Source: RZYP01 sp964386405 (GTDB taxonomy: Bacteria; Bacillota; Negativicutes; Acidaminococcales; Acidaminococcaceae). From it: a DNA stretch of 19,327 nt. The stretch lies in the NCBI GenBank assembly GCA_964386405.1, contig CAYLRW010000029.1, positions 1-19,327 of the forward strand, in the 5' to 3' direction. The notes under the pieces are model-generated. The model saw only the letters and a list, made by a program, of their open reading frames with translations. It did no database searches and had not been told where the DNA came from. Position 1 is the first letter of the stretch. Each line of letters opens with the position of its first letter. Below are positions 6,552 through 15,241 of this stretch, piece after piece. Made by a program: the position numbers and the translations under genes.

Positions 6552-8144
6552 ATGCAGGAACGCGATAAACTTTTAGATAAATATGCTGCGAAAGTATTTA
6601 AAAACCGCAAGGACCATATAGTGCAGCTTGAACAGGACGGCGTACCGCAGGAGATTACCGCAAACAGCAGAAGTGTTCCAGGCTTGATGGTGAACCGCGG
6701 CTGTTGCTATGCTGGCTGCAAAGGTGTTGTGCTGGGACCGCTTCATGATGTAGTGACAATTACGCATGGTCCTATAGGCTGTGGCTTCTATTCATGGGGA
6801 ACACGCCGCAACAAAGCAAAAGCAGAAGATGGCAGAAACTTTATTCAATATTGTTTCTCAACAGATATGCAGGAATCAGACATCGTTTTTGGCGGTGAGA
6901 AGAAATTAAAAAAAGCAATTCAAGAAGCCGTTGAATTATTTCACCCCAGTTGTGTCATGATTTGCTCCACCTGCCCTATAGGTCTTATTGGTGATGACAT
7001 CCAAGCCGTTGCCGAATGGGCAAAAGCCACCTTTGATATTCAGTGTGTAGCCTTCAGTTGTGAAGGTTATCGCGGCGTAAGTCAGTCGGCTGGTCACCAT
7101 ATTGCGAATAATGGTTTGATGAAACATATTATTGGCAGTGGTGATGCGGTGCCTCATTATGGAAAACACACTATTAATATTCTGGGTGAATATAACATTG
7201 GCGGTGATGGCTGGGAAACTTCCAGGGTTTTGAAGCGCATTGGCTATGAGGTACTCAATGTCTTTACCGGCGATGGCAGTTACGAAGGAATCAAAGACTC
7301 CCATATTGCTGATCTCAATCTTGTCATGTGTCACCGTTCCATCAATTATATTGCGGAAATGATGAAGACGAAATTTGGTATTGATTGGCTAAAGGTGAAT
7401 TTCATCGGTGTAGAAGAGACTATTCGCAGTCTGCGAGAAATAGCCATGTACTTTGATGATCCGATCATCACAGCCAAAACTGAGGAAGTCATTGCGGATG
7501 AGTATGCTGCGATTGCCGGCGACATGGGCTTTTATAAAGAAAAGCTTACGGGAAAAACAGCAGGTATTTTTACCGGTGGCTCCCGCACACATCATTATCA
7601 GGCCTTGCTGAGTGATTTGGGTATCAAGACAGTTATTGGCGGCTATGAATTTGCGCATCGCGATGAGTATGAAGGGCGTGAAGTTATTCCCAGCATCAAA
7701 CTTGACGCCGACAATAAAAATATCGAAGAAATAACTGTTGCCAAGGATGAGGCCAAGTATCGTCTCGTCATTGACCGGGAAAAATTCGAGGAATTGAAAG
7801 ACAAGATAGAATTGGAAGAATATAAAGGCATGTTCCGTGATATGGGTGCAGGTACTATTACTGTGGATGATTTCAATCACTATGAAACGGAAAAAGTGAT
7901 TGAGATGTTTAAACCGGATATCTTTTATTCGGGCATTAAAGATAAGTATGTAATTTTAAAAGCAGGCATACCTTCCAGACAGTTGCATTCGTACGACTAC
8001 AGCGGCCCTTATTCTTGTTTTCAGGGTGCACTGAATTTTGCCAGAGATTCTTATATGGCAATTTATGCACCGGCATGGGGTCTCATCTCTGCTCCTTGGA
8101 AAACGACTTCTACCTTGATGGGTAAGATTGGAGGAGAGAAATAA
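6552..8144 (+). CDS. nifD: Nitrogenase molybdenum-iron protein alpha chain
   Basis: NifD carries the FeMo-co active site of dinitrogenase. The 530-residue length fits the clostridial type, which has an insertion of about 50 residues (roughly 376-430) relative to proteobacterial NifD. P-cluster ligands are Cys51, Cys77 and Cys141. FeMo-co ligands are Cys260 (MCHRSINYI) and His479 (LHSYDY). Gln178 and His182 in VSQSAGHH, Val59 and Arg85 correspond to the substrate-channel residues Gln191, His195, Val70 and Arg96 of Azotobacter. These support a genuine Mo-enzyme rather than a VnfD/AnfD or nif-like paralogue. Two extra cysteines flank the first ligand (CCYAGC). A strong AAGGAGGAG precedes the ATG; the stop overlaps the nifK start. 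Confidence 0.97.
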   Translation: MQERDKLLDKYAAKVFKNRKDHIVQLEQDGVPQEITANSRSVPGLMVNRGCCYAGCKGVVLGPLHDVVTITHGPIGCGFYSWGTRRNKAKAEDGRNFIQYCFSTDMQESDIVFGGEKKLKKAIQEAVELFHPSCVMICSTCPIGLIGDDIQAVAEWAKATFDIQCVAFSCEGYRGVSQSAGHHIANNGLMKHIIGSGDAVPHYGKHTINILGEYNIGGDGWETSRVLKRIGYEVLNVFTGDGSYEGIKDSHIADLNLVMCHRSINYIAEMMKTKFGIDWLKVNFIGVEETIRSLREIAMYFDDPIITAKTEEVIADEYAAIAGDMGFYKEKLTGKTAGIFTGGSRTHHYQALLSDLGIKTVIGGYEFAHRDEYEGREVIPSIKLDADNKNIEEITVAKDEAKYRLVIDREKFEELKDKIELEEYKGMFRDMGAGTITVDDFNHYETEKVIEMFKPDIFYSGIKDKYVILKAGIPSRQLHSYDYSGPYSCFQGALNFARDSYMAIYAPAWGLISAPWKTTSTLMGKIGGEK

Positions 8145-9511
8145 TGTTAGATCTTACACCTAAAGAAATTACTGAACGCGAAGCATTAAGGATCAACCCT
8201 TGTAAGACTTGCCAACCGGCAGGGGCAATGTATTGTGCACTGGGTGTTCATAAGTGCATGCCGCATAGCCATGGCTCGCAGGGCTGTGTTTCTTATCATC
8301 GCTCCGTGCTATCAAGACATTTTAAAGAGCCGGCTATTGCAACTACCAGTTCGTTCTCGGAAGGTGCCTGCGTATTCGGCGGCGGCAGTAATGTCAAAAC
8401 GGCAGTAAAAAATATTTTTGATATTTACGATCCTGATATTATTGCCTGCCATACGACTTGTCTATCTGAAACCATTGGTGATGACCTGAACACCTATATT
8501 CAGCAAATGGATATACCGGCAGGCAAATTGGTCGTTCACTGCAATACGCCAAGCTATGTGGGCTCTCATATCAACGGCTTCTTCAATATGATGGCTGGCT
8601 TTATTGAATACCTGGCGGAGAAATCCGAGACTTGCAATGGTAAGATTGGCATTTTCCCTGGTTTTGTCAATCCAGGTGATATGCGCGAAATGAAGAAGAT
8701 TGCCGGACTGCTGAAGGCAGACTATATTATGTTTCCGGACACAAGCGGCGTAATGGACGCGCCGATTACCGGCAGATATGATATGTACCCGAAAGGCGGC
8801 ACTAAGATTTCTGAAATACGCGAACTCGGAGCTGCCAGAAAGATAATTGCACTTGGCGAGATAACGGAGCAAGAACCTTGTATGGTTCTGAAGCGTAAAA
8901 CCGGCGTTGACTCAGATATACTTCCGCTTCCAATCGGCATAGCTAATACGGATGAGTATGTGATGGCACTCGCACGTTTGACGCATGCGGAAGTGCCCTA
9001 TGCACTGGAAGAAGAACGCGGGCAAATTGTTGATATTATGCTTGATGCCTCCGCCCATCTCTTTGGGAAAAAGGCAGCAATCTATGGCGATCCTGATACT
9101 GTTTTGGGCATTGCCGCCTTGGTCCTGGAAATGGGTATGATACCAAAATATCTGCTTACCGGCACGCCAATGGATTCCTTCAACAAAAAAGCTGCTGCTT
9201 TGCTGGAGAAATACGGTGTTGCCGAGCAATGCAAAGTTAAAGCTAACGGGGATCTGTTTGAGCTGCATCAATGGATAAAAAACGAAACTGTTGATGTTTT
9301 AATCGGTACAACTTATGGCAAACAAATTGCCAAAGCCGAGGATATTCCGCTGGTACGTGCCGGCTTCCCGGTATTAGACCGCCATGCACACTCCTTGCAG
9401 CCTATCGTTGGTTACAAAGGAGCCCTGCGTCTGGTTGAAATGATTTTGAACGCTATTCTTGATAAGCAAGATCGCGTTTGTGCTGATGAAGATCTGGAAA
9501 TAGTGCTTTAA
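8144..9511 (+). CDS. nifK: Nitrogenase molybdenum-iron protein beta chain
   Basis: NifK pairs with NifD in the alpha2-beta2 dinitrogenase and supplies the other half of the P-cluster. The 455-residue protein lacks the N-terminal extension of proteobacterial NifK, as in Clostridium pasteurianum. P-cluster ligands are Cys23 (KTCQPAGA), Cys48 (HGSQGC) and Cys106 (TTCLSET). Its ATG shares one base with the nifD stop (TAATG), giving tight coupling and equal stoichiometry. GGAGGAG lies just upstream within nifD. Confidence 0.97.
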   Translation: MLDLTPKEITEREALRINPCKTCQPAGAMYCALGVHKCMPHSHGSQGCVSYHRSVLSRHFKEPAIATTSSFSEGACVFGGGSNVKTAVKNIFDIYDPDIIACHTTCLSETIGDDLNTYIQQMDIPAGKLVVHCNTPSYVGSHINGFFNMMAGFIEYLAEKSETCNGKIGIFPGFVNPGDMREMKKIAGLLKADYIMFPDTSGVMDAPITGRYDMYPKGGTKISEIRELGAARKIIALGEITEQEPCMVLKRKTGVDSDILPLPIGIANTDEYVMALARLTHAEVPYALEEERGQIVDIMLDASAHLFGKKAAIYGDPDTVLGIAALVLEMGMIPKYLLTGTPMDSFNKKAAALLEKYGVAEQCKVKANGDLFELHQWIKNETVDVLIGTTYGKQIAKAEDIPLVRAGFPVLDRHAHSLQPIVGYKGALRLVEMILNAILDKQDRVCADEDLEIVL

Positions 9512-9515
9512 TTTA

Positions 9516-9587
9516 AGAGAAATTATAACAAGGAACTTTTGCTTACGATGTGGTATGCATTGAGGCAGGAGTTCCTTTGTTATCTCT
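9516..9587 (+). repeat. Long stem-loop between nifK and nifE
   Basis: AGGAACT (9531-9537) pairs with AGTTCCT (9570-9576). The stem extends through ATAACA (9525-9530) with TGTTAT (9578-9583, one bulged T), and AGAGA/TCTCT outside that; the loop is 32 bases. No T-run follows, so it is unlikely to be a strong terminator. It is the only sizeable gap in the operon, between the abundant structural genes and the cofactor-assembly genes, and could act as an mRNA 3'-end stabiliser or processing site. Confidence 0.65.
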
Positions 9588-9613
9588 AAGCAGCAGGCAA
9601 AGGAGTTGTTATT

Positions 9614-10957
9614 ATGACAGCAGACATTTTGGAAGAGAGAAAGAAGTCTATTATCAGCAGTGATTTTTGCTGTCATGGTGACGGCGGCGGCATCAGTTGC
9701 GAAAAAGCCAGCGTTTCGGGTTCCGTAAGTCAAAGGGCTTGTGTTTATTGCGGAGCACGTGTTGTCTTAAACCCTATTACTGATGCTTTTCATATTATTC
9801 ACGGGCCAATAGGCTGTTCCAGCTATACGTGGGACATTAGAGGCAGCCTGACCAGCGGCAGCGATTTGTTCCGCAATAGTTTTTCTACAGATTTGAAAGA
9901 ACGCGATATTATTTTTGGCGGTACCAAAATACTGGAAGCTGCTATTGATGAAGTTGTGGCGAAACACGCCGCGAAACTCATCTTTGTCTACGCGACCTGC
10001 ATAGTTGGCGTTATCGGTGATGACATTGAAGCTGTTTGCAGAGCGGCTGAGGCAAAATACAATATTTTGGTGGTTCCGGTTAAAGCTCCCGGTTTTTCCG
10101 GCACCAAAAGTCAAGGCTACAAACTGGCCTGTGACGCCATTATGAAAGTTATTATGCCTGCCTTTGACGGTAGCAAAATACCAGGCAGCATCAATATATT
10201 AGGAGATTATAATCTCTCCGGTGAAATGTGGATCATGCAGGGATATTTTAAAAAACTGGGTATCAAAGTCAATGCCACCATCACTGGCGATGCTTCGCTA
10301 GAGACCTTGCAAACCGCATCAAAATCAGTCCTGAATATCGTGCAATGCGCAGGTTCCAGCACCTACCTGGCTAAAAGGATGGAAGAGGAATGGGGGATAC
10401 CCTTTATCAAGGTCAGCTTCTTTGGCATTGAAGACACCAGTAATTCTCTGCTGCGCGTAGCAGAGGCTTTAGGTGACGAAGCGGTTATAAAGAAGGCAGA
10501 GGCAATGACTAAAATAGAAAGTGCCAAGCTGCAGGGATTTTTAGCTAAATACAAACCCAAACTGGCAGGTAAGAAAGCAGCAATCTATGTTGGCGGCGGC
10601 TTTAAGGCTATTTCACTGATTCGGCAGTTTAATGAACTGGGTATAGAAACAGTTGTAGTCGGTACCCAGACCGGACAGAAGGAAGAATACGATATCATCA
10701 GACAACTCAGCAGCCCAGGTACAATCATCATGGATGATGCCAATCCTTCGGAACTGGAATCGTTTATGAAAGAGAAAAAAGCAGATATTTTGGTGGGCGG
10801 CGTAAAAGAGCGACCATTGGCTTACAAATTAGGAGTAGCGTTTTGCGATCACAATCACGAACGGAAACATGCACTGTCAGGCTATGAGGGCGTCGTGAAT
10901 TTTGTTGAGGAAATTAATCTGAGCATTAACAGTCCTGTCTGGGAATTGTTAGCTTGA
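9614..10957 (+). CDS. nifE: FeMo-co biosynthesis scaffold NifE
   Basis: NifE is a NifD paralogue that forms the NifE2N2 scaffold on which the NifB-cofactor is matured to FeMo-co. The 447-residue protein has the expected cysteines Cys43 (RACVYCG), Cys68 (GPIGC) and Cys129 (YATC), plus ISTD/FGG-type motifs shared with NifD (FSTDLKERDIIFGG). It lacks the NifD C-terminal His ligand context. The start follows AAAGGAG (9599-9605) at 8 bases. The N-terminal region is slightly longer than usual and Cys-rich (FCCHGDGGGISC). Confidence 0.95.
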   Translation: MTADILEERKKSIISSDFCCHGDGGGISCEKASVSGSVSQRACVYCGARVVLNPITDAFHIIHGPIGCSSYTWDIRGSLTSGSDLFRNSFSTDLKERDIIFGGTKILEAAIDEVVAKHAAKLIFVYATCIVGVIGDDIEAVCRAAEAKYNILVVPVKAPGFSGTKSQGYKLACDAIMKVIMPAFDGSKIPGSINILGDYNLSGEMWIMQGYFKKLGIKVNATITGDASLETLQTASKSVLNIVQCAGSSTYLAKRMEEEWGIPFIKVSFFGIEDTSNSLLRVAEALGDEAVIKKAEAMTKIESAKLQGFLAKYKPKLAGKKAAIYVGGGFKAISLIRQFNELGIETVVVGTQTGQKEEYDIIRQLSSPGTIIMDDANPSELESFMKEKKADILVGGVKERPLAYKLGVAFCDHNHERKHALSGYEGVVNFVEEINLSINSPVWELLA

Positions 10958-10979
10958 AGCAAAGAGAGGGTCGCTGACT

Positions 10980-13637
10980 ATGAGTATGAATCTCGTTAAT
11001 CTAAACGTTAATCCTTGTAAAATGTGCATGCCGATGGGGTCAGTCACGGCCTTATTTGGCATCAGACATTCTATGAGTATTTTACATGGGTCACAGGGCT
11101 GCGCCACTTATATCCGCAGGCACATGGCCACACACTATAATGAACCGATCGACGTGGCTTCCTCCGCTCTCACGGAACAAGGAACTGTATTTGGCGGTGC
11201 CGATAACCTTCTTCAAGGTATTAGAAACGTCATCAAGGTATATAATCCAGAACTTATTGGTATTTCCACAACCTGCCTGGCAGAAACAATCGGCGAAGAC
11301 GTAAAAGGAATTATCCATCGTTTTTACGCCGAAAATCCTGATGAAAAAGTAAAAATAATCCATGTTTCGTCAAGTGGTTATGCCGGAACCCAATACGAAG
11401 GATTCTTTCGTGCCTTGCACTCGGTTTTGGCGCAAACACCCATGCAGGAAGCAAAAAATAAAAAAATAAATATCATCACAGGACAAATCTCACCGGCAGA
11501 TACCAGATGGTTGAAAAGCATTCTGGAACAAAGCGGCTTAGAATACATTTTACTGCCGGATTTAGCAGATAATCTCGATGGTGGCTATAATCCGGAATAC
11601 AGCCGCTTGCCAGAAGAGGGTACAACGCTGGCAGAAATCAGCCAGATGGGTGGAGCTTGCTTTACCCTGGAATTGACCAGCTTCGTTGAAGATGCATATT
11701 CACCTGCAAAATATTTGTCAGATACTTATGGCGTACCTTACAAGAGATTATCCTTGCCGGTGGGTTTAAAAGCGACCGATGCTTTGCTGGAGGAACTGCT
11801 GAAGCTGGGTGGAGTCAGAATTCCTGCGGTTGAAGCAGAGCGCAGGCGATACCTTGATGCCTTAGTCGATGCTCATAAATACAGCGCTTTGGGGCGGGCC
11901 GTGATTTTTGGCGAGCCTGACACAGTAAAAGCTATTACTGATTTGTGCTGTGAAAGTGGTATTGTCCCAGTAGCTGTAACTACCGGCAGTGAATGTTCGA
12001 GCTTAAAAGCCGTATTGCAGGAAAAGGTGCAAAAGGCTTGCGACAGGCTGCTTGTGGAAAAAAGTTTCATTGTTGATGATGCTGATTTTGACAAGATTGA
12101 AGAGCTGGCAGCCGCAACAAAAGCCAATGTAATGATTGGCAATGGCGACGGACGGCGCGTTGCTGCTAAATTGGGCCTTGATCTTATTCGGTGCGGATTC
12201 CCGATTCATGATCAGGTCGGCGGCCAAAGAGTCCGCATGCTTGGCTATGAAGGTTCATTGGATATGCTGGATAAAATAAATAATGCACTCTTGCTGCAGG
12301 TGAGCAGAAACTTCAAGAGTGATAATTATGCCAAATATTATGCAGGCAGCGAATTTGGCGGCGATGGCGAAAAGCTGGCAAACCAGGAGGTTAAGATGCA
12401 GCAAAATTCATTAAGCAAAGAAGAGGCGCATGCCATCAATAGCGATAAAACAAAAACCCATCCTTGTTATAACTGTGGTGCTGGGCAGTTCGGCCGCATT
12501 CATCTGCCGGTTGCGCCTAAATGTAATATTCAGTGCAATTATTGCCTGCGTAAATATGACTGTCCTAATGAGAGCAGACCCGGTGTGACGACAGAAGTGC
12601 TTGGGCCGCAGGAAGCTTTGGCTAAATATCTTTATGTCAAAGAAAGAGTGCCTAACCTGACGGTTGTCGGGATAGCCGGACCTGGGGATGCCTTGGCGAA
12701 TTTTGAAGAAACAAGAGAAACCTTGAAGCTGATTCGTGAGCAAGATCCTGATGTTACATTTTGTCTTTCAACTAATGGGCTGATGCTGCCGACTTATGCG
12801 CAGGAACTCGTTGACCTTGGCGTATCGCATGTTACTGTCACTATTAACGCAGTCGATCCGGTGATCGGTGCCAAGATATACCATCATATTAATTTTCTGG
12901 GACAGACTTACACAGGTGAAGCGGCTGCCGGCATCCTTCTTGGCAACCAGCTCAGCGGTTTGAAATATCTGACAGACAGAGGCGTAATCTGCAAGGTAAA
13001 TATCGTGATGCTGAAGGGTATTAACGACGCTCATATCGAAGAAGTTGTCAAAACGGTACGCGACCTACACTGTGAGATAACCAATATCATGCAAATGATA
13101 CCGGTACAAGGCAGTATCTTTGAGAATATGCCCCTTGTAAGCAACAAAGAAGTAATGGAGATGCGTACAAAATGTGGTGAACATCTCAAGCAAATGCTGC
13201 ACTGCAAACAATGCCGTGCCGACGCTATTGGTACTCTTGGCAATGATATTTCACTGGAGTTCCGCAGCTGTCACAAGGTTGAAGAGCAAAAACAGGAGCG
13301 CGAAGTGCAGAGAGTTGCCGTGGCAACGAGCAGTGGTATCCTGGTCGATCAGCACTTTGGTCATGCCAAAGAATTCTATATTTATGAAAGCGATGGCATC
13401 AAGGTTAAATTTATCGAAAAAAGACAGGCAATTGCATACTGTACAGGGCAAAGTGAATGTGATGATGGTAAAGATGACAAGATAGAAAATATCATCAGCT
13501 CAATCAAAGACTGCGGCACTGTCCTGGCCTTGCGGATCGGTTCATCACCGAGTAAAAGATTGGCGGCAATCGGCATTCGTTCCATTACAACCTATGACCG
13601 CATTGAAGATGCAGTCAAAAAAGCAGCTGGAAAATAA
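10980..13637 (+). CDS. nifN-B: NifN-NifB fusion with C-terminal NifX-like domain
   Basis: Three cofactor-assembly modules lie in one 885-residue chain. Residues 1-440 are NifN, partner of NifE (Cys13/Cys16, GSQGC41, TTC99). A polar linker follows (about 441-490). Residues 491-770 are NifB, the radical-SAM enzyme that builds the carbide-containing 8Fe core. It has CxxxCxxC at Cys515/519/522, ESRPGV (531-536), AGPGD (566-570), further cluster-ligand candidates Cys496/499 and Cys742/745, and STNG (597-600). Residues about 777-885 are a NifX/NafY-like cofactor-binding domain (DQHFGHAKEFYIYE). The NifN-B fusion is known from Clostridium pasteurianum. AGAGAGGG precedes the start. An internal AGGAGG plus in-frame ATG at 12396 could also yield free NifB. 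Confidence 0.95.
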   Translation: MSMNLVNLNVNPCKMCMPMGSVTALFGIRHSMSILHGSQGCATYIRRHMATHYNEPIDVASSALTEQGTVFGGADNLLQGIRNVIKVYNPELIGISTTCLAETIGEDVKGIIHRFYAENPDEKVKIIHVSSSGYAGTQYEGFFRALHSVLAQTPMQEAKNKKINIITGQISPADTRWLKSILEQSGLEYILLPDLADNLDGGYNPEYSRLPEEGTTLAEISQMGGACFTLELTSFVEDAYSPAKYLSDTYGVPYKRLSLPVGLKATDALLEELLKLGGVRIPAVEAERRRYLDALVDAHKYSALGRAVIFGEPDTVKAITDLCCESGIVPVAVTTGSECSSLKAVLQEKVQKACDRLLVEKSFIVDDADFDKIEELAAATKANVMIGNGDGRRVAAKLGLDLIRCGFPIHDQVGGQRVRMLGYEGSLDMLDKINNALLLQVSRNFKSDNYAKYYAGSEFGGDGEKLANQEVKMQQNSLSKEEAHAINSDKTKTHPCYNCGAGQFGRIHLPVAPKCNIQCNYCLRKYDCPNESRPGVTTEVLGPQEALAKYLYVKERVPNLTVVGIAGPGDALANFEETRETLKLIREQDPDVTFCLSTNGLMLPTYAQELVDLGVSHVTVTINAVDPVIGAKIYHHINFLGQTYTGEAAAGILLGNQLSGLKYLTDRGVICKVNIVMLKGINDAHIEEVVKTVRDLHCEITNIMQMIPVQGSIFENMPLVSNKEVMEMRTKCGEHLKQMLHCKQCRADAIGTLGNDISLEFRSCHKVEEQKQEREVQRVAVATSSGILVDQHFGHAKEFYIYESDGIKVKFIEKRQAIAYCTGQSECDDGKDDKIENIISSIKDCGTVLALRIGSSPSKRLAAIGIRSITTYDRIEDAVKKAAGK
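12385..12398 (+). promoter_or_regulatory. Internal ribosome binding site and in-frame ATG at the NifN/NifB junction
   Basis: AGGAGG (12385-12390) stands 5 bases before an in-frame ATG (12396-12398, Met473), exactly in the linker between the NifN and NifB domains. Initiation here would give a 413-residue NifB-NifX protein. It may be a relic of separate genes or a working second start. Confidence 0.6.
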
Positions 13638-13650
13638 GGGCGGTGGCAAC

Positions 13651-14463
13651 ATGCAGATCTATGACTGTACTCTGTGTTTGATACCTGATAATTGCAAACA
13701 GGAATTGTTTGCAGAGCTCTACAAAGCGCTTTGCGAATTGCCTATTATTGTCGAATATCCGCTTCAAGCAGAAGAATTATTGGAAAAAGCCGGAACTTTG
13801 TACCTGAACAGCAAACCAATCAATGTGCTGCCACCTCAAGATACTTTGCCGCTGCCTCTTTTTGGCGAAGCGAAAGAGTTGGCTGGAAGAATTCTGTTTC
13901 CGTTTGATGATTTAGGCATCGCAGGTGCAGCGGTCTTAAGTGAACTTGAAGCAGACGGCGCGGTCAGGACAGCTTTTGGCGGACTGCACAATACCGCCGC
14001 GACAGAAGAAGTGCTTATGGCTTTATATGTAACGGACAGATTACCTTCAAGGACGGTAGATTTTGCTGTAATGCGCCAAATAGCAGCGCTGTGGCAAGAT
14101 TTGACCGGTAAAAAGATATCGGCACATAAACCAATTATCGGGCATGAGATTTTTGCAGTGGAATCAGGAGTTCATGTTGATGGCATCCTGAAAAATCCTG
14201 AGTTATATGAACCCTTTTCTCCTGAAGTAGTCGGCATGAAACGCAAGATCGTGCTGGGGAGCCACAGCGGTCATGTTTCGATACGCGAAAAGCTGAAGGA
14301 ATACAACATTTACTGCAGCGAAGAAATGATTGACGGACTTTTGACTTATGTACAGACAGAAGGGCGACGCCTGAAACGACACCTCACCGACGAGGAATTT
14401 TTGACGGCTCTGGGGGAAGGATATGCGAAACGAAGTTCAGATAGTAGATACAACTTTGCGTGA
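13651..14463 (+). CDS. nifV(omega): Homocitrate synthase, omega subunit (degenerate barrel plus C-terminal region)
   Basis: The 270-residue protein carries the C-terminal part of homocitrate synthase (HKPIIGHEIFAVESGVHVDGILKNP, about 157-181, and the helical end). Homocitrate is the organic ligand of FeMo-co. Its first 130 residues are a shortened, degraded barrel: QIYDCTLCLI at the start aligns with the catalytic QIVDTTLRDG, and FPFDDLGIAG aligns with the metal-binding FHGHNDLGLA. It cannot therefore be catalytic alone and should need the alpha subunit. The ATG at 13651 is preceded by GGTGG and starts 13 bases after nifN-B; an earlier in-frame start would overlap nifN-B. The split, omega-first order matches Clostridium pasteurianum. 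Confidence 0.88.
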   Translation: MQIYDCTLCLIPDNCKQELFAELYKALCELPIIVEYPLQAEELLEKAGTLYLNSKPINVLPPQDTLPLPLFGEAKELAGRILFPFDDLGIAGAAVLSELEADGAVRTAFGGLHNTAATEEVLMALYVTDRLPSRTVDFAVMRQIAALWQDLTGKKISAHKPIIGHEIFAVESGVHVDGILKNPELYEPFSPEVVGMKRKIVLGSHSGHVSIREKLKEYNIYCSEEMIDGLLTYVQTEGRRLKRHLTDEEFLTALGEGYAKRSSDSRYNFA

Positions 14464-15241
14464 TGGAGCTCAAAGTCCTGGCATCGCTTTTACAGAAGAA
14501 GAACGTTTGGATATAGCGATGATTTTAGACAAATGTGGCGTCAAAATTATTGAGGCAGGTATTCCGGCAATGGGACCGGCTGAACAAAAAACCATCCTGA
14601 AGATAAAACGATGTTGTTCAAAGGCGAAAATAGCTGTTTGGAACCGTTTGGTGCCAAACGACATCAGAGCATCCTTTGAATGCTTGCCTGATATTATTCA
14701 CATCAGCGTTCCTGTATCAGACAATCAGATACAATACAAATTGAAAAAAAGTCGTAGTGAAGTCAAAAAAGCATTGCTTGAGTGCGCCTACTTAGCAAAA
14801 TGTTATGGCTATCCTATCAGCGTAGGATTTGAAGATGCCTCACGAGCAGACGAGGCTTTTCTGGCGGAATTTATTGTGCTATTGAATGAGTATAATCCTG
14901 TACATATTCGTTATGCGGACACTGTGGGTATCTTGACACCAACGCTGACTTTTGAAAAAATCAGACGCCTGCGATACTTTTGCCCCTATAGTATAGAATT
15001 TCACGGGCATAATGATTTGGGACTGGCTGCAGCCAATACACTTGCTGCTGTGCAAGCCGGAGCTGTCTTGGCGGATACTACGATCATGGGTATTGGTGAA
15101 CGAGCTGGCAACTGCGATTTTTTGCAAATGGTCAGATTACTAAATGATTTGAACAACTGCGGCATATCCATTAAGGAAGCTGCAGCTGCTCAAGATAAAT
15201 TAAAAAAATATGTATCTGATGAATGGAGGAATGAACGATGA
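14423..15241 (+). CDS. nifV(alpha): Homocitrate synthase, alpha subunit (catalytic TIM barrel)
   Basis: The 272-residue protein is the catalytic half of homocitrate synthase, condensing acetyl-CoA with 2-oxoglutarate. It shows DTTLRDGAQSPG (9-20), with the catalytic Arg and metal-binding Asp, and the metal-binding EFHGHNDLGLA plus GIGERAGN motifs of the HMGL-like barrel. It ends right after the barrel, lacking the C-terminal domain that the omega subunit supplies. It begins inside nifV(omega) with a 41-base overlap and its own GGGGGAAGG site, so synthesis of the two halves is coupled. Its stop overlaps the modA start (ATGA). Confidence 0.92.
   Translation: MRNEVQIVDTTLRDGAQSPGIAFTEEERLDIAMILDKCGVKIIEAGIPAMGPAEQKTILKIKRCCSKAKIAVWNRLVPNDIRASFECLPDIIHISVPVSDNQIQYKLKKSRSEVKKALLECAYLAKCYGYPISVGFEDASRADEAFLAEFIVLLNEYNPVHIRYADTVGILTPTLTFEKIRRLRYFCPYSIEFHGHNDLGLAAANTLAAVQAGAVLADTTIMGIGERAGNCDFLQMVRLLNDLNNCGISIKEAAAAQDKLKKYVSDEWRNER

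Noticed and set aside
13651..15241. A frameshifted or broken single nifV gene
   Set aside because: The C-terminal half precedes the N-terminal half, each has its own ribosome site, and the overlap is in different frames; this is the known split arrangement, not a frameshift.
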